From the NCBI GenBank assembly GCA_900547765.1, contig URIA01000008.1:1-53258 (forward strand): DNA of 53,258 nucleotides. The letters run 5' to 3'. The notes beneath the pieces were generated by a model. The model worked only from the letters and a program-made list of their open reading frames with translations, searched no databases and was not told the DNA's origin. This DNA is from an uncultured Collinsella sp. (GTDB taxonomy: Bacteria > Actinomycetota > Coriobacteriia > Coriobacteriales > Coriobacteriaceae). Of this stretch, positions 35,058-43,838 are shown piece by piece; the first letter of the stretch is position 1; every line of letters begins with the position of its first letter. The translations under genes and the position numbers were made by a program.

Positions 35058-35936
35058 GTGTACGATCGACGACTTGAGGCCATATCGGCCGCCGCGGAGC
35101 TGGGGAGCTTCTCGCGCGCCGCGGCAAAGTTGCGCGTGTCGACTCCGGCGCTCATCAAGCAGGTGTCGGGTTTCGAGGCCGAATTCGGCATCACGCTGTT
35201 CGAGCGCTCGCATTCGGGCGTCAAGGTGACGCCGGCGGGTGCGTTACTGGTAGACGACGCGCGCTCGATTATGCGGCAGTCCGAGGACGCGCTGCGCCGT
35301 GCCCGACGCGCCGCGGGCGATGGCGGGGCCGTGCGTCTGGGCGTGTCGATGATGTGTCCGGGGCGCCAAACGCTATCGATGTGGACGGGCATCCACGATC
35401 TGGAGCCGTCGCTGCGATTTGAGATCGTGCCGGTAAGCGACCTCTACGACGAGCGCGAGACCGTCATGCGCGGTTTGGGCCGCGAGGTCGATGTGGTGCA
35501 GTCGAGTTTTTCTACCCCACGCTGGGGTGATGCCTGCCAAAAGCTCCGCATTGTCAACGTGCCGTTTTATATCGACCTGCCGCGCACGAGCCCGCTGGCG
35601 CGCAAGACGCGCATCACGGTTGCCGACTTGGAGGGCATGCGCCTGCGCGTGCTCCGCCACGGCAACGATGCCATGGACAGCCTGCGCATCGACCTGTTGG
35701 CCGACGGCGGCGTGGACGTGATCGACGTGGACAGCTTTGACTTTGCGCTCTTTAACGAGGCGGAGGAAAAGGGCGACGCGGTGCTCACCTGCGGCGCGTG
35801 GTCGGGGGTGCACCCGGCCTTTGTGGGCGTACCGTTCCTCTGCGGCCGCGAGGTGCCGGTCTTTCTGCACTACCCGCTTGAGCCCACCCTTCAAGTCCAA
35901 AAATTCGTCAACGCCATGGCCCAGCTTCTCAAGTAG
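35058..35936 (+). CDS. LysR-family transcriptional regulator
   Basis: 292 residues. The N-terminal winged helix (about 2-62: LEAISAAAELGSFSRAAAKL, STPALIKQVSGFEAEFG, LFERSHSGVKVT) is typical of LysR. The effector domain starts near residue 90 and ends in FVNAMAQLL. The start is GTG at 35058 with GGGAG upstream; an ATG at 35025 lacks such a site. It is divergent from the SDR - MFS - Gfo/Idh operon and is its likely activator, with the operon's substrate or product as inducer. Confidence 0.88.
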   Translation: MYDRRLEAISAAAELGSFSRAAAKLRVSTPALIKQVSGFEAEFGITLFERSHSGVKVTPAGALLVDDARSIMRQSEDALRRARRAAGDGGAVRLGVSMMCPGRQTLSMWTGIHDLEPSLRFEIVPVSDLYDERETVMRGLGREVDVVQSSFSTPRWGDACQKLRIVNVPFYIDLPRTSPLARKTRITVADLEGMRLRVLRHGNDAMDSLRIDLLADGGVDVIDVDSFDFALFNEAEEKGDAVLTCGAWSGVHPAFVGVPFLCGREVPVFLHYPLEPTLQVQKFVNAMAQLLK

Positions 35937-35975
35937 CCAAAAGAGCCCCGTCCCAAATTAGCTACCTTTTGCTAC
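35933..35975. terminator. Hairpin between the LysR and GGDEF genes
   Basis: GTAGCCAAAAG (35933-35943) pairs imperfectly with CTTTTGCTAC (35966-35975). The centre AGCCCCGTCCC also occurs near 31368, so this may be a dispersed sequence. Confidence 0.45.
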
Positions 35976-35979
35976 GGGT

Positions 35980-37071
35980 TTAGCGGTTCTCGCGTTGCGG
36001 CCCGGCTGCCTCGGCTGTCTTTACGCGGTTCTTGTCGATGTACATGTTTTTGTCGGCCTGGGAAAAGAGCTCGCGCATCGTAGGCGGTTCATCAAAATCA
36101 CTGGAAAGCGCGTAGCCCACCGCATAGCTGATAGGCATGTCGGGGTGAACCTCGGAATACTCGTTCACGTTCGCACGAACCCGAGCGAGACAGGACTCCA
36201 CGGCAGCTCGATCGGTATCCCATAGCACCGCGATAAACTCATCGCCGCCGTCGCGGCCCATAAAGCAGGTCTCGGACGCCACACGCCCCAGCTGCCGGGC
36301 AAAAGAGCGGATGTATTCGTCGCCCTTCTCGTGACCAAAGCTGTTATTGACCGTATGCAGATTGTTAAGGTCGAAGACGCACACCGCAACGGGCGCCTCC
36401 GCGGAGACGGGCTGCTCCCGCCCCAAGATCTCCTCGCACTTGTTCTTGTTGGGCAGTCCCGTGGCTTCGTCGAGATAGACTTTGCTCTGCAGCTCGCGAT
36501 TGAGCGCGGCAGTTCGCACCGCGCGAACAAGTTCGACCGCAAAGGTCGCCACCAAGCCCATGATGTCGATGATCACCAGGCCCTCGAGATAGTTGAGCGC
36601 CGACGCCTTCTCCTGAGAGTAGTCCTCTGCGAGTCGCGTAGCATCGTCGCAAATGCCAAAGAACTCCTCGCTCATAGGGATGATGTCGGTGTTCTCATAG
36701 CCGACTTCGCGCACGCGGATGATCTCGGCGCAAAGCTCATCAAAATAATTTGCAAGCTCGGTCATTTTTGCCTGATACTCATCGTCGTCGAGACGGACGA
36801 GGTTGAGGTCGTCACTTCCGTAACGCAAACCGTTGATGTATGAATCCACGGCTTTGAGCAGGTCATCTTGAGGCTGGCCCGCATCCTCGAGCTTAACGAT
36901 TCGCTGCGTGGTACCGCGCACCAGACCGGCGTAATTGACCACGCGCGCCGTGCCCTGGATATCGGAGACGAGCAGCATAACATTGATGAAGAAGAAGATG
37001 AGAACTGCCGTGAGCGCCATCATGAGCAGGCGCACCGCCTGGCTGGCCTTCTTGGCGACAGAAGTATTCAC
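35980..37071 (-). CDS. Membrane diguanylate cyclase (GGDEF)
   Basis: 363 residues. One helix near residues 13-36 and a second at about 165-185 enclose an extracytoplasmic sensor region of about 125 residues with no recognised fold (RGTTQRIVKLE is reminiscent of PilJ/NIT sensors). The GGDEF domain follows, with the active-site GGDEF intact at 275-279, so it should make cyclic di-GMP from two GTP. There is no EAL domain. The start is GTG at 37071, preceded by AGGGGAG. No c-di-GMP effector is recognised in the window. Confidence 0.88.
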   Translation of the reverse strand: MNTSVAKKASQAVRLLMMALTAVLIFFFINVMLLVSDIQGTARVVNYAGLVRGTTQRIVKLEDAGQPQDDLLKAVDSYINGLRYGSDDLNLVRLDDDEYQAKMTELANYFDELCAEIIRVREVGYENTDIIPMSEEFFGICDDATRLAEDYSQEKASALNYLEGLVIIDIMGLVATFAVELVRAVRTAALNRELQSKVYLDEATGLPNKNKCEEILGREQPVSAEAPVAVCVFDLNNLHTVNNSFGHEKGDEYIRSFARQLGRVASETCFMGRDGGDEFIAVLWDTDRAAVESCLARVRANVNEYSEVHPDMPISYAVGYALSSDFDEPPTMRELFSQADKNMYIDKNRVKTAEAAGPQRENR

Positions 37072-37261
37072 AAGTTCACTCCCCTAAATGACAAAAGAGC
37101 AGGTAGCACGCAGTGTGCTGAAATTCATGGGTGGTTAACTCTACCATATGGGCCAGCAGCCTCAAACTGCAGCAGACGCTCGTCCAAATTGGCGTGACGC
37201 TTGCCTTGTTGTTCTTGACCTGGCTGCGCTATCGGACATGCTTCTGGTCTTGGATCACCAT

Positions 37262-37432
37262 GGGAAAGCTCATCCCGTTTTGTGCGTCTAGAGTGGGATG
37301 CGGCTTCCCAAAGGTGCCGTTAGGGGAAACTACATCCCGGTTTACCCCCTTGAAATGGGATGCCGTTTCCCGGAGGGGGTCCAGCGGGAAACGGCATCCC
37401 ATTCTGGGCCCGAAAAGTGGGATACGGTTTCC
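37262..37432. repeat. Six alternating 14-15 base units with strict 62-base period (copy B)
   Basis: Units: 37262-37276 (GGGAAAGCTCATCCC), 37295-37309 (GGGATGCGGCTTCCC), 37324-37338 (GGGAAACTACATCCC), 37357-37371 (GGGATGCCGTTTCCC), 37386-37400 (GGGAAACGGCATCCC) and 37419-37432 (GGGATACGGTTTCC). Starts are 33, 29, 33, 29 and 33 bases apart, so orientation alternates and the period is exactly 62. Each pair can fold as a hairpin. The rest of 37072-37512 shows no gene. Confidence 0.85.
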
Positions 37433-37446
37433 GGCTGGCATGAAAA

Positions 37447-37480
37447 AAGCCCCCACAGCTCATATGAACTGCGGGGGCTT
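37447..37480 (-). terminator. Intrinsic terminator of the second ABC exporter operon
   Basis: Arms 37447-37458 and 37469-37480 pair with one mismatch. On the minus strand the stem is followed by TTTTTT. It ends the MarR - ABC - ABC operon. Confidence 0.8.
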
Positions 37481-37512
37481 ATGCGTTGCGGCGTAGTTCC
37501 GGGTTGCCAGAT

Positions 37513-39432
37513 CTACTCCAGTTCAAACGCTCCGGTATAGAGCTGGTAGTAATATCCGCGCTTGGCGATCAGCTCGTCGTGGTTACCGCGCTCGATAATG
37601 CGGCCGTGGTCCAGGCAGATGATCGCGTCGGAGTTGCGCACGGTGGACAGACGGTGCGCGATGACAAACGTCGTGCGACCCTCCATGAGCTTGTCCATGC
37701 CTGCCTGCACGATGGCCTCGGTGCGGGTATCGATGCTCGACGTGGCCTCGTCCAGAATCATCGCCGGCGGATCGGCGACGGCGGCGCGTGCGATCGAGAT
37801 CAGCTGTCGCTGGCCCTGCGACAGCTGGGCGCCGTTGCCGGTGAGCATCGTGTCGTAGCCGTCAGGCAGGCGGGTGATAAAGTCGTCCGCGCCGGCGAGC
37901 TTTGCCGCCGCGATGCACTCCTCGTCGGTGGCGTCTAGGTTGCCGTAGCGGATGTTATCCATCACGGTGCCGGTGAACAGGTTCACGTCCTGCAGCACGA
38001 CGCCCAGCGAGCGGCGCAGGTCTGCCTTGCGGATCTTGTTGACGTTGATGCCGTCGTAGCGAATCTTGCCGTCGGCGATGTCATAGAAGCGGTTGATGAG
38101 GTTGGTGATGGTCGTCTTACCGGCACCGGTGGCGCCGACAAACGCGACCTTCTGGCCCGGCTTGGCAAACACGGACACGCCGTGCAGCACCTCGTGGTCG
38201 GGCGTGTAGCCAAAGTCGACGTTGTCCATGACCAGGTCGCCGCGCAGCGGTACGTACTCGATCTCGCCGGTTGCGCGGTGCGGGTGTTTCCATGCCCACA
38301 TGCCGGTGTGGTGGTCGGCCTCCTCGAACTCCCATGTCTCGGGGTTCACCTGCGCGTTGACGAGCGTCACGTAGCCTTCGTCGGCCTCGGGCTCCTCGTC
38401 GATGAGCTCAAAGATGCGGTCGGCGCCGGCGAGGCCCATGACCACGGCGTTGATCTGCTGCGAGATCTGACCGATCTGTCCGCAGAACTGCTTGGTCATG
38501 TTGAGGAACGGCACCACGACGGCGATGGACAGCGCCATGCCCGAGATGCTCAGGTTGGGCACGCCCAGCGCCAGGAAAATGCCGCCGGCAAGGGCCACCA
38601 GCACGTAGAGCAGGTTGCCCAGGTTCATAAGGATAGGCATGAGAATGTTGGCGTACATGTTGGCCTTCTGCGAGACCTCGAAGAGCTTTTCGTTGCGCTC
38701 GTCAAAATCGGCCTCGGCGGCAGACTCGTGGCAGAATGCCTTGACGACCTTCTGACCGTTCATGACTTCCTCGATATGGCCCTCGACCACGCCGAGCTCG
38801 GTCTGCTGTGCAATAAAGAAACGCGCGGAGTTGGAACCGAGCAGCTTGGTCATAAAGGTCATAAAGACGACGCCGGCCACAATGACCAGGCACATCCACA
38901 CGCTGTAGTACAGCATGATAAAGAACACCGTGACGATGACGATGGTCGTCATGAGCAGGTTGGGCAGCGACTGGCTGATCATCTGGCGCAGCGTGTCGAT
39001 GTCGTTGGTGTAGTGGCTCATGATGTCGCCGCGCTGGTGCGTGTCGAAGTAGCGAATCGGCAGGTCCTGCATGCGGTTGAACATCTTCTCGCGCAGCTTC
39101 TCGAGCGAGCCCTGCGTGACGATGGCCATGGCGCGGTTCCAGAACAGTGAGGACAGGATGCCGACGCCGTAGATGCAGGCGAGGGTGGTCACGAGCCGCA
39201 GAATCTTGGGCTGCGCGGTCGTCCAATCGCCCGACTGCCACGATTCGCTAATAATCTGCAGGGCGCTCTGAAGGAAGGTCGCGCCGATGGAGTTGATGAT
39301 GGCGCAGAGCACCACGCCGGCGACGACGAGGGGCAAAAGCACGGGGTAGAAGCCAAAGAGCGTCTTGATGAGGCGCGACATGGTGCCGCCCTTGCGGTTG
39401 AGCGCGCGCTCGGCGGTCGTTGCCTTACTCAT
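37513..39432 (-). CDS. ABC exporter half-transporter, catalytic subunit of the MarR-linked pair
   Basis: 639 residues. Six membrane helices (about 25-335) precede an ATPase with FVGATGAGKTT, VVLQDVNLFTGT, LSQGQRQLISIARA and AMILDEATSSID, a complete catalytic site. A loop of about 30 residues (DHHTGMWAWKHPHRATGEIE) is inserted at the start of the ATPase domain. It overlaps the upstream ABC gene by eight bases (ATGAGTAA), showing tight coupling. It pairs with the following subunit as a heterodimer; multidrug or peptide export is typical. Confidence 0.9.
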   Translation of the reverse strand: MSKATTAERALNRKGGTMSRLIKTLFGFYPVLLPLVVAGVVLCAIINSIGATFLQSALQIISESWQSGDWTTAQPKILRLVTTLACIYGVGILSSLFWNRAMAIVTQGSLEKLREKMFNRMQDLPIRYFDTHQRGDIMSHYTNDIDTLRQMISQSLPNLLMTTIVIVTVFFIMLYYSVWMCLVIVAGVVFMTFMTKLLGSNSARFFIAQQTELGVVEGHIEEVMNGQKVVKAFCHESAAEADFDERNEKLFEVSQKANMYANILMPILMNLGNLLYVLVALAGGIFLALGVPNLSISGMALSIAVVVPFLNMTKQFCGQIGQISQQINAVVMGLAGADRIFELIDEEPEADEGYVTLVNAQVNPETWEFEEADHHTGMWAWKHPHRATGEIEYVPLRGDLVMDNVDFGYTPDHEVLHGVSVFAKPGQKVAFVGATGAGKTTITNLINRFYDIADGKIRYDGINVNKIRKADLRRSLGVVLQDVNLFTGTVMDNIRYGNLDATDEECIAAAKLAGADDFITRLPDGYDTMLTGNGAQLSQGQRQLISIARAAVADPPAMILDEATSSIDTRTEAIVQAGMDKLMEGRTTFVIAHRLSTVRNSDAIICLDHGRIIERGNHDELIAKRGYYYQLYTGAFELE

Positions 39433-41239
39433 GTGCCTCGCCTCCTTCCTGGGTCTGAGCTTGCGTTACGGATGCCTCGGTGTCGGCCTCGACGGCCCCT
39501 TCGCCCTCGGCAGACATCTTGTTCTGCGAGGTAAAGGTCTCGCGGTAGATCTCGCTCGTCTTGAGCAGCTCATCGTGGTTGCCGATCTGCGCGATGCGGC
39601 CACCCTCCATGACGATGATGCGGTCTGCATCCTGCACGGAGCTGATGCGCTGGGCGATGATGAGCTTGGTCGTGTTGGGCAGATAGCTTGCCAGCCCTGC
39701 GCGAATCTTGGCATCGGTCTTGGTGTCGACGGCGCTCGTGGAGTCGTCCAGGATCAAGATCTTGGGGCGACGCAGCAGGGCACGCGCAATGCACAGGCGC
39801 TGCTTCTGACCGCCCGAGACATTGGAGCCGCCCTGCTCGATCCAGGTGTCGTAACCCTTGGGGAAGCCGTCGACAAACTCATCGGCGCAGGCCAGATGCG
39901 CCGCCTCGCGGACTTCCTCGTCGGTGGCGTTCGGGTCGCCCCAGCGCAGATTCTCGGCGATGGTGCCGCTAAACAGCACGTTTTTCTGTAGCACCATGGC
40001 GACCTGGTGGCGCAGCGCGTCCAGGTCGTAGTCGCGCACGTCCATGCCGCCCACGCGCACGGTGCCCTCGGTGGCGTCGTACAGGCGGGCGATGAGGTTT
40101 ACGAGCGTGGACTTGGCCGAGCCGGTACCGCCGATGATGCCGATGGTCTCGCCGCTCTTAATGTGCAGGTCGATATCGTCGAGCGCCTGGCGCTTCGCAT
40201 GCGCGGAATACTTAAAGCTCACGTGGTCAAAGTCGATGGAGCCGTCGGCAACCTCGAGCACGGGTTCGGCGGGATCGGCGATCGTGGGCTCGGCGGCCAG
40301 CACCTCGGTAATGCGGTGCGCCGATTCGTCGGCCATGGTCACCATGACAAAGATCATCGACAGCTGCATCAGGCTCATAAGGATCTGGAAACCATAGGTA
40401 AAGATCGATGAGAGCTGGCCCACGTCGAACAGCGTGCCCTGGCTCGTGATGATGAGCTTGGAGCCCAGGTAGATGATGACGACAAACGCGCCGTTGACGC
40501 AGATGTTCATCATGGGGTTGTTAAAGGCGAGCAGCTTCTCGGCGCGGGTGAAGTCCATCTGGACGTCGCGTGCGGCGGTCGCGAACTTCTCCTTCTCAAA
40601 GTCTTCGCGCACATAGCTCTTGACCACGCGCATGCCGGTGACGTTTTCCTCGACGGACTCGTTAAGGGCGTCGTACTTGTGGAACACGCGCGAGAAGATG
40701 GGGCGTGCCTTAAAGATGATAAAGAACAGTCCAAAGCCCAGCAGCGGAATGATGACCAGGTAGACCATGGCGACGCTGCCGCCCATGATAAATGCCATGG
40801 TAAAGGCGAAGATCAAGACCAGCGGCGCGCGCACGGCGATACGGATGATCATCATAAAGGCCTGCTGAACGTTGTTGATGTCAGTGGTCAGACGCGTGAC
40901 GAGCGAGGAGCTCGAGAACTCATCGATGTTGGCAAAGCTGAAAGTCTGGATCTTGTAGAACAGGTCGTGACGCAGGTTCTTGGCGAAGCCGCAGCTCGCA
41001 TGGCTGCAGGTGACGCCGGCAGCGGCGCCAAAAGCAAGGGATGTTAGCGCGATGAGCACCAAAAAGCCTGCGGTGGGAAGCATCTCGGCTACGGTGGTGC
41101 CGTCTTTGATGGCGTCGATCAGGTTGGCGGTGATAAATGGAATCAGCATCTCGCAGAGCACCTCGCCAAGCACGAGCAATGGCGTGGCAACAGCGACTTT
41201 CATATAGTCGCGGATGCTGCCCATGAGGGTTTTAATCAT
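39425..41239 (-). CDS. ABC exporter half-transporter, degenerate-site subunit of the MarR-linked pair
   Basis: 604 residues. Six membrane helices are followed by an ATPase with IIGGTGSAKST (Ala where Gly is usual), VLQKNVLFSGT, VSGGQKQRLCIARAL and ILILDDSTSAVD. Asp replaces the catalytic Glu, as in the first exporter pair, marking a degenerate ATP site. The C-terminal tail (about 35 residues) is acidic and Gln/Thr-rich. Eight-base overlaps link it both to the MarR gene upstream (ATGATTAA) and to its partner downstream. Confidence 0.9.
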   Translation of the reverse strand: MIKTLMGSIRDYMKVAVATPLLVLGEVLCEMLIPFITANLIDAIKDGTTVAEMLPTAGFLVLIALTSLAFGAAAGVTCSHASCGFAKNLRHDLFYKIQTFSFANIDEFSSSSLVTRLTTDINNVQQAFMMIIRIAVRAPLVLIFAFTMAFIMGGSVAMVYLVIIPLLGFGLFFIIFKARPIFSRVFHKYDALNESVEENVTGMRVVKSYVREDFEKEKFATAARDVQMDFTRAEKLLAFNNPMMNICVNGAFVVIIYLGSKLIITSQGTLFDVGQLSSIFTYGFQILMSLMQLSMIFVMVTMADESAHRITEVLAAEPTIADPAEPVLEVADGSIDFDHVSFKYSAHAKRQALDDIDLHIKSGETIGIIGGTGSAKSTLVNLIARLYDATEGTVRVGGMDVRDYDLDALRHQVAMVLQKNVLFSGTIAENLRWGDPNATDEEVREAAHLACADEFVDGFPKGYDTWIEQGGSNVSGGQKQRLCIARALLRRPKILILDDSTSAVDTKTDAKIRAGLASYLPNTTKLIIAQRISSVQDADRIIVMEGGRIAQIGNHDELLKTSEIYRETFTSQNKMSAEGEGAVEADTEASVTQAQTQEGGEAHE

Positions 41240-41735
41240 CCAGTTCCTCCCAGGTTACGCGGATTTTATCGAGCATTTCGGCGAGGTCCTCGCGCTCGTC
41301 GTGGGTGAGCGCGCTAAAGGCCCGTTCTCTAAAGCGGATGCGGGCCGCCTGGTCGATGCGGGCGTTTTCCCGGCCGGTTTCGGTCAGGCGAATGGTGAGT
41401 TGCCGTCGATCCTTGGGGTTACGGCTGCGCTCGATGAGACCGTTGAGCTCGAGCTTGGACAGGATCTCGGAAAGTGACCCCGGCTTGAGGTCAAAGTGCA
41501 TGCCGAGCTCCTGCTGCGACATCTCGCCGCCGGGTTGCTTGGCCAGCAGGCAGATGATGGGTGCCTTGCCGGACACGCCTCCGCCATGAAAATGCATGTA
41601 ATGGCCGCAAAAGCCCAGGCCGCTCAGGATGCGCTTGGCGAGTTTGTCTTCGGCGCTGACCGCTTCGGGTATGTCTACCGGTTGCGACGGGTCACCGCCG
41701 GGCTCATGCGGAAGGACGAGTGGTTCAACACACAT
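41232..41735 (-). CDS. MarR-family repressor of the ABC exporter operon
   Basis: 167 residues. The winged helix spans about 60-130 (MSQQELGMHFDLKPGSLSEILSKLELNGLIERSRNPKDRRQ), with helices at both ends for dimerisation. An N-terminal extension of about 30 residues is Pro-rich, and HYMHFHGGG follows. First gene of a three-gene operon with two ABC subunits; such layouts usually mean ligand-relieved autorepression. The ATG at 41735 has AAAGGAG about twelve bases upstream, a rather long gap. Confidence 0.88.
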   Translation of the reverse strand: MCVEPLVLPHEPGGDPSQPVDIPEAVSAEDKLAKRILSGLGFCGHYMHFHGGGVSGKAPIICLLAKQPGGEMSQQELGMHFDLKPGSLSEILSKLELNGLIERSRNPKDRRQLTIRLTETGRENARIDQAARIRFRERAFSALTHDEREDLAEMLDKIRVTWEELDD

Positions 41736-41760
41736 ATCTAAGCTTCGCTCCTTTCTTTAG

Positions 41761-41819
41761 TTAGGTAGTTGAATTGTTTTGTGCCTAACCAATTTAGGAG
41801 CACGGTAAATAAATGTCAA
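41761..41819 (-). promoter_or_regulatory. Promoter and likely MarR operator
   Basis: On the minus strand TTGACA (41819-41814), 17 bases, TAAATT (41796-41791) is a near-consensus promoter. CCTAA-CCAAT-TTAGG (41784-41798) is a palindrome over the -10 box, and a third TTAGG arm lies at 41761-41765. This arrangement fits MarR autorepression. Confidence 0.65.
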
Positions 41820-41834
41820 GGTACCAAACTTATT

Positions 41835-41930
41835 ATGTTCGAGCGGCACTTAGGGACGTTCCTTATGTGCCGGCATTTGGGGACACTCCTTGTGTCGACT
41901 AGTCATTTAAGAACGTCCCCAACGACTAAC
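41835..41930. repeat. Degenerate hairpins with GGGACGTTCC-type cores
   Basis: CGGCAC and GTGCCG (about 41843-41870) flank a GGGACGTTCC core. GGGGACACTCC and GAACGTCCCC follow. They resemble the GGGACAGTCCC hairpin family. The 41736-42061 gap holds these and the MarR promoter, and no gene. Confidence 0.45.
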
Positions 41931-42061
41931 TTTCTCCTTCCCGTAACCTTTCCGCAACAATTCGTCCTCTGCGGTGCCAGCGCCCGTTCACAACGTCCCC
42001 TGCGCTACACTTAGTCGCACTGTGGCGCTGCCGCGCCGCACCCGAAACAAGGGAGACCCTC

Positions 42062-42886
42062 ATGAAGAATACTCAGCTGCTGCTGGTTAACGATATGTGC
42101 GGTTACGGCAAGGTCGCGCTTTCCGCCATGCTGCCGGTGCTGTCGCACATGGGCTACCGTATCCATAACCTGCCGACGGCGCTCGTTTCTGACACGCTCA
42201 ACTACCCCAAGTTCTACATCCACGACACCACCGAGTACGTGCGTCAAAGCCTCGCTATCTGGGAGGAGCTCGGCTTTGAGTTCGACGCCATCTCGACCGG
42301 CTTTATCGTGACCGAGGAAGAGACGCGCATCATCTCGGACTTTTGCCACCGCCGTGCGCAAAAGGGCACCAAGGTGTTCGTCGACCCCATCATGGGCGAC
42401 AACGGCAAGCTCTATGCGGGCGTGCCCGAGTCCACGATTGGCCTTATGCGGCATCTGCTGGAGTGCGCAGACTACGCGGTGCCCAACTATACCGAGGCGT
42501 GCCTGCTTACCGATAGGCCTATCGCCGAGCAAATTACGCCCGATGAGGCCCGCGCCCTTGTGGACGCCGTGCGCGAGCTGGGTGCCAAGTCGGTGGTCAT
42601 TACGAGCGCCGTAGTCAATGGCACGAACGCGGTTATCGGTTACGACTACGTGGCGGGGGAGCACTTTACGATTCCCTTTGAGCTCATTCCGGTCTATTTC
42701 CCGGGTACGGGCGACACGTTCTCGGCAGTGCTCGTCGGCCGCGTTATGGCTGGCTGGAGTCTGCAGCGCGCGACGTCCGATGCCATGCGCGTGGTGGCTG
42801 AGCTTATCGAGCGCAATGCCGACCAAGAGGACAAGTCGGCCGGCCTGCCCATCGAGGCCTGCTTGGACGTGATCGACCATGAGTAA
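42062..42886 (+). CDS. Pyridoxamine kinase (PdxK/PdxY-like, ribokinase fold)
   Basis: 274 residues. Phosphorylates pyridoxal, pyridoxamine or pyridoxine with ATP in B6 salvage. It begins LLVNDMCGYGKVALSAMLPVL, has FVDPIMGDNGKLY and PNYTEAC, and carries the anion-hole motif FPGTGDTFSAVL near residue 220, whose Asp is the catalytic base. AAGGGAGACC precedes the ATG. It overlaps the next gene by eight bases (ATGAGTAA). Clostridia and Coriobacteriia carry this branch annotated as pyridoxamine kinase; substrate preference is not readable here. Confidence 0.9.
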   Translation: MKNTQLLLVNDMCGYGKVALSAMLPVLSHMGYRIHNLPTALVSDTLNYPKFYIHDTTEYVRQSLAIWEELGFEFDAISTGFIVTEEETRIISDFCHRRAQKGTKVFVDPIMGDNGKLYAGVPESTIGLMRHLLECADYAVPNYTEACLLTDRPIAEQITPDEARALVDAVRELGAKSVVITSAVVNGTNAVIGYDYVAGEHFTIPFELIPVYFPGTGDTFSAVLVGRVMAGWSLQRATSDAMRVVAELIERNADQEDKSAGLPIEACLDVIDHE

Positions 42887-43208
42887 TGCTGGCGAGGGCG
42901 GCATCAAGCCTGCGGGCGAGAACAAGCCGCTCGGCGCGCCGCGTGGCAAGCGTCCGCGTATCCGCGTGAGCTGCGTGGACCAGCTGGGTGCGTGCCGCTG
43001 CCACCATGGTCACAAGCCGGGCGACGTCTTTGATTTCGATCGCGACCGGGGCAAGATGTGCGCCATGGCCTGCCATGTGGGCTTTCCCTACATCGATATC
43101 CTGCGCTATGGAGGCGCTGTGCCTGGCAACGAGCCCGGCACAGCAAAGTTCTGCTGCCCCGAGGTCGACACCCTCAACGTCTGGCTCGCCGAGATCGTCG
43201 ACGAATAG
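42879..43208 (+). CDS. TIGR04076-family protein
   Basis: 109 residues. The core RIRVSCVDQLGACRCHHGHKPGD, then MCAMACHVGFPYI and FCCPEVDT, matches the small TIGR04076 family of anaerobes, which is uncharacterised. Eight cysteines and several histidines suggest metal or cluster binding, which is inference. About 28 N-terminal residues rich in Gly, Lys and Pro precede the domain. It is translationally coupled to the pyridoxamine kinase, but a functional link to B6 is not established. Confidence 0.75.
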   Translation: MSNAGEGGIKPAGENKPLGAPRGKRPRIRVSCVDQLGACRCHHGHKPGDVFDFDRDRGKMCAMACHVGFPYIDILRYGGAVPGNEPGTAKFCCPEVDTLNVWLAEIVDE

Positions 43209-43210
43209 GT

Positions 43211-43303
43211 GAGCGTGGATTTTCTCCCGTTTAGAGCGCACTTGAATGCTCAAAGTGGGAGAAAATCCACGCTCATTTTTCATGCGGGAGATTATCCACG
43301 CTC
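43211..43303. repeat. 18-base inverted repeat with a third partial unit
   Basis: 43211-43228 and 43257-43274 are perfect reverse complements (GAGCGTGGATTTTCTCCC on the plus strand) followed by ATTTTT, so they can terminate the TIGR04076 gene. A third unit at 43286-43303 repeats the right arm with two mismatches, 29 bases after it. Confidence 0.75.
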
Positions 43304-43340
43304 GTTTCGCGCCGAAGGCGTGGCCTGCGACCTCGCTTTC

Positions 43341-43787
43341 CTACAGCTGCTCGAGCATAGCGGCGCAACCGGCGAGCACGTCGCGGTAGGTGGCATCGAA
43401 ATTGCCGGTGTACCAGGGATCGGCCACGTCGCCGGGGCGTCCGGTCCAATCGAGCAAGCGCGTAATCTTGCCGTCGGGGTCGTCGCCAAAGATGCGACGC
43501 AGGCCGCGCGCGTTCTCAGCATCCATATAGACAATGTGGTCCCAGTTGCCATACTCTGCTCGACGCACCTGGCGGGCACGGTGCGCAACGACGGGAATCC
43601 CGACTTCGCGCAGCTTGGCGACCGTGCCATGATGCGGCGGGTTGCCGATCTCCTCAGTTGAGGTCGCTGCGGAATCGATGACAAACTCCGCCTCGCGCCC
43701 AGCGCGGCGCACGAGCTCGGTAAACACCGACTCAGCCATCGTCGAGCGGCAGATGTTCCCATGACAGATAAACAGTACACGTTGCAT
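43341..43787 (-). CDS. Low-molecular-weight protein tyrosine phosphatase
   Basis: 148 residues. MQRVLFICHGNICRSTMAES holds the C-x5-R-S phosphate loop, with nucleophile Cys8 and Arg14. The general acid lies in ADPWYTGNF near the C-terminus. Family members dephosphorylate protein tyrosine or arginine. No cognate kinase is in the window. GAAAGGAAA before the ATG at 43787 fixes the start. Confidence 0.9.
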   Translation of the reverse strand: MQRVLFICHGNICRSTMAESVFTELVRRAGREAEFVIDSAATSTEEIGNPPHHGTVAKLREVGIPVVAHRARQVRRAEYGNWDHIVYMDAENARGLRRIFGDDPDGKITRLLDWTGRPGDVADPWYTGNFDATYRDVLAGCAAMLEQL

Positions 43788-43838
43788 ATGCGGTTTCCTT
43801 TCGATCGCCATCATCGAGCTCGAGTATCGCATCTGCGC

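Noticed and set aside
37262..37432. Possible CRISPR array
   Set aside because: The units are 14-15 bases, alternate in orientation and vary between copies; CRISPR repeats are longer, nearly identical and in one orientation. No cas gene is nearby.
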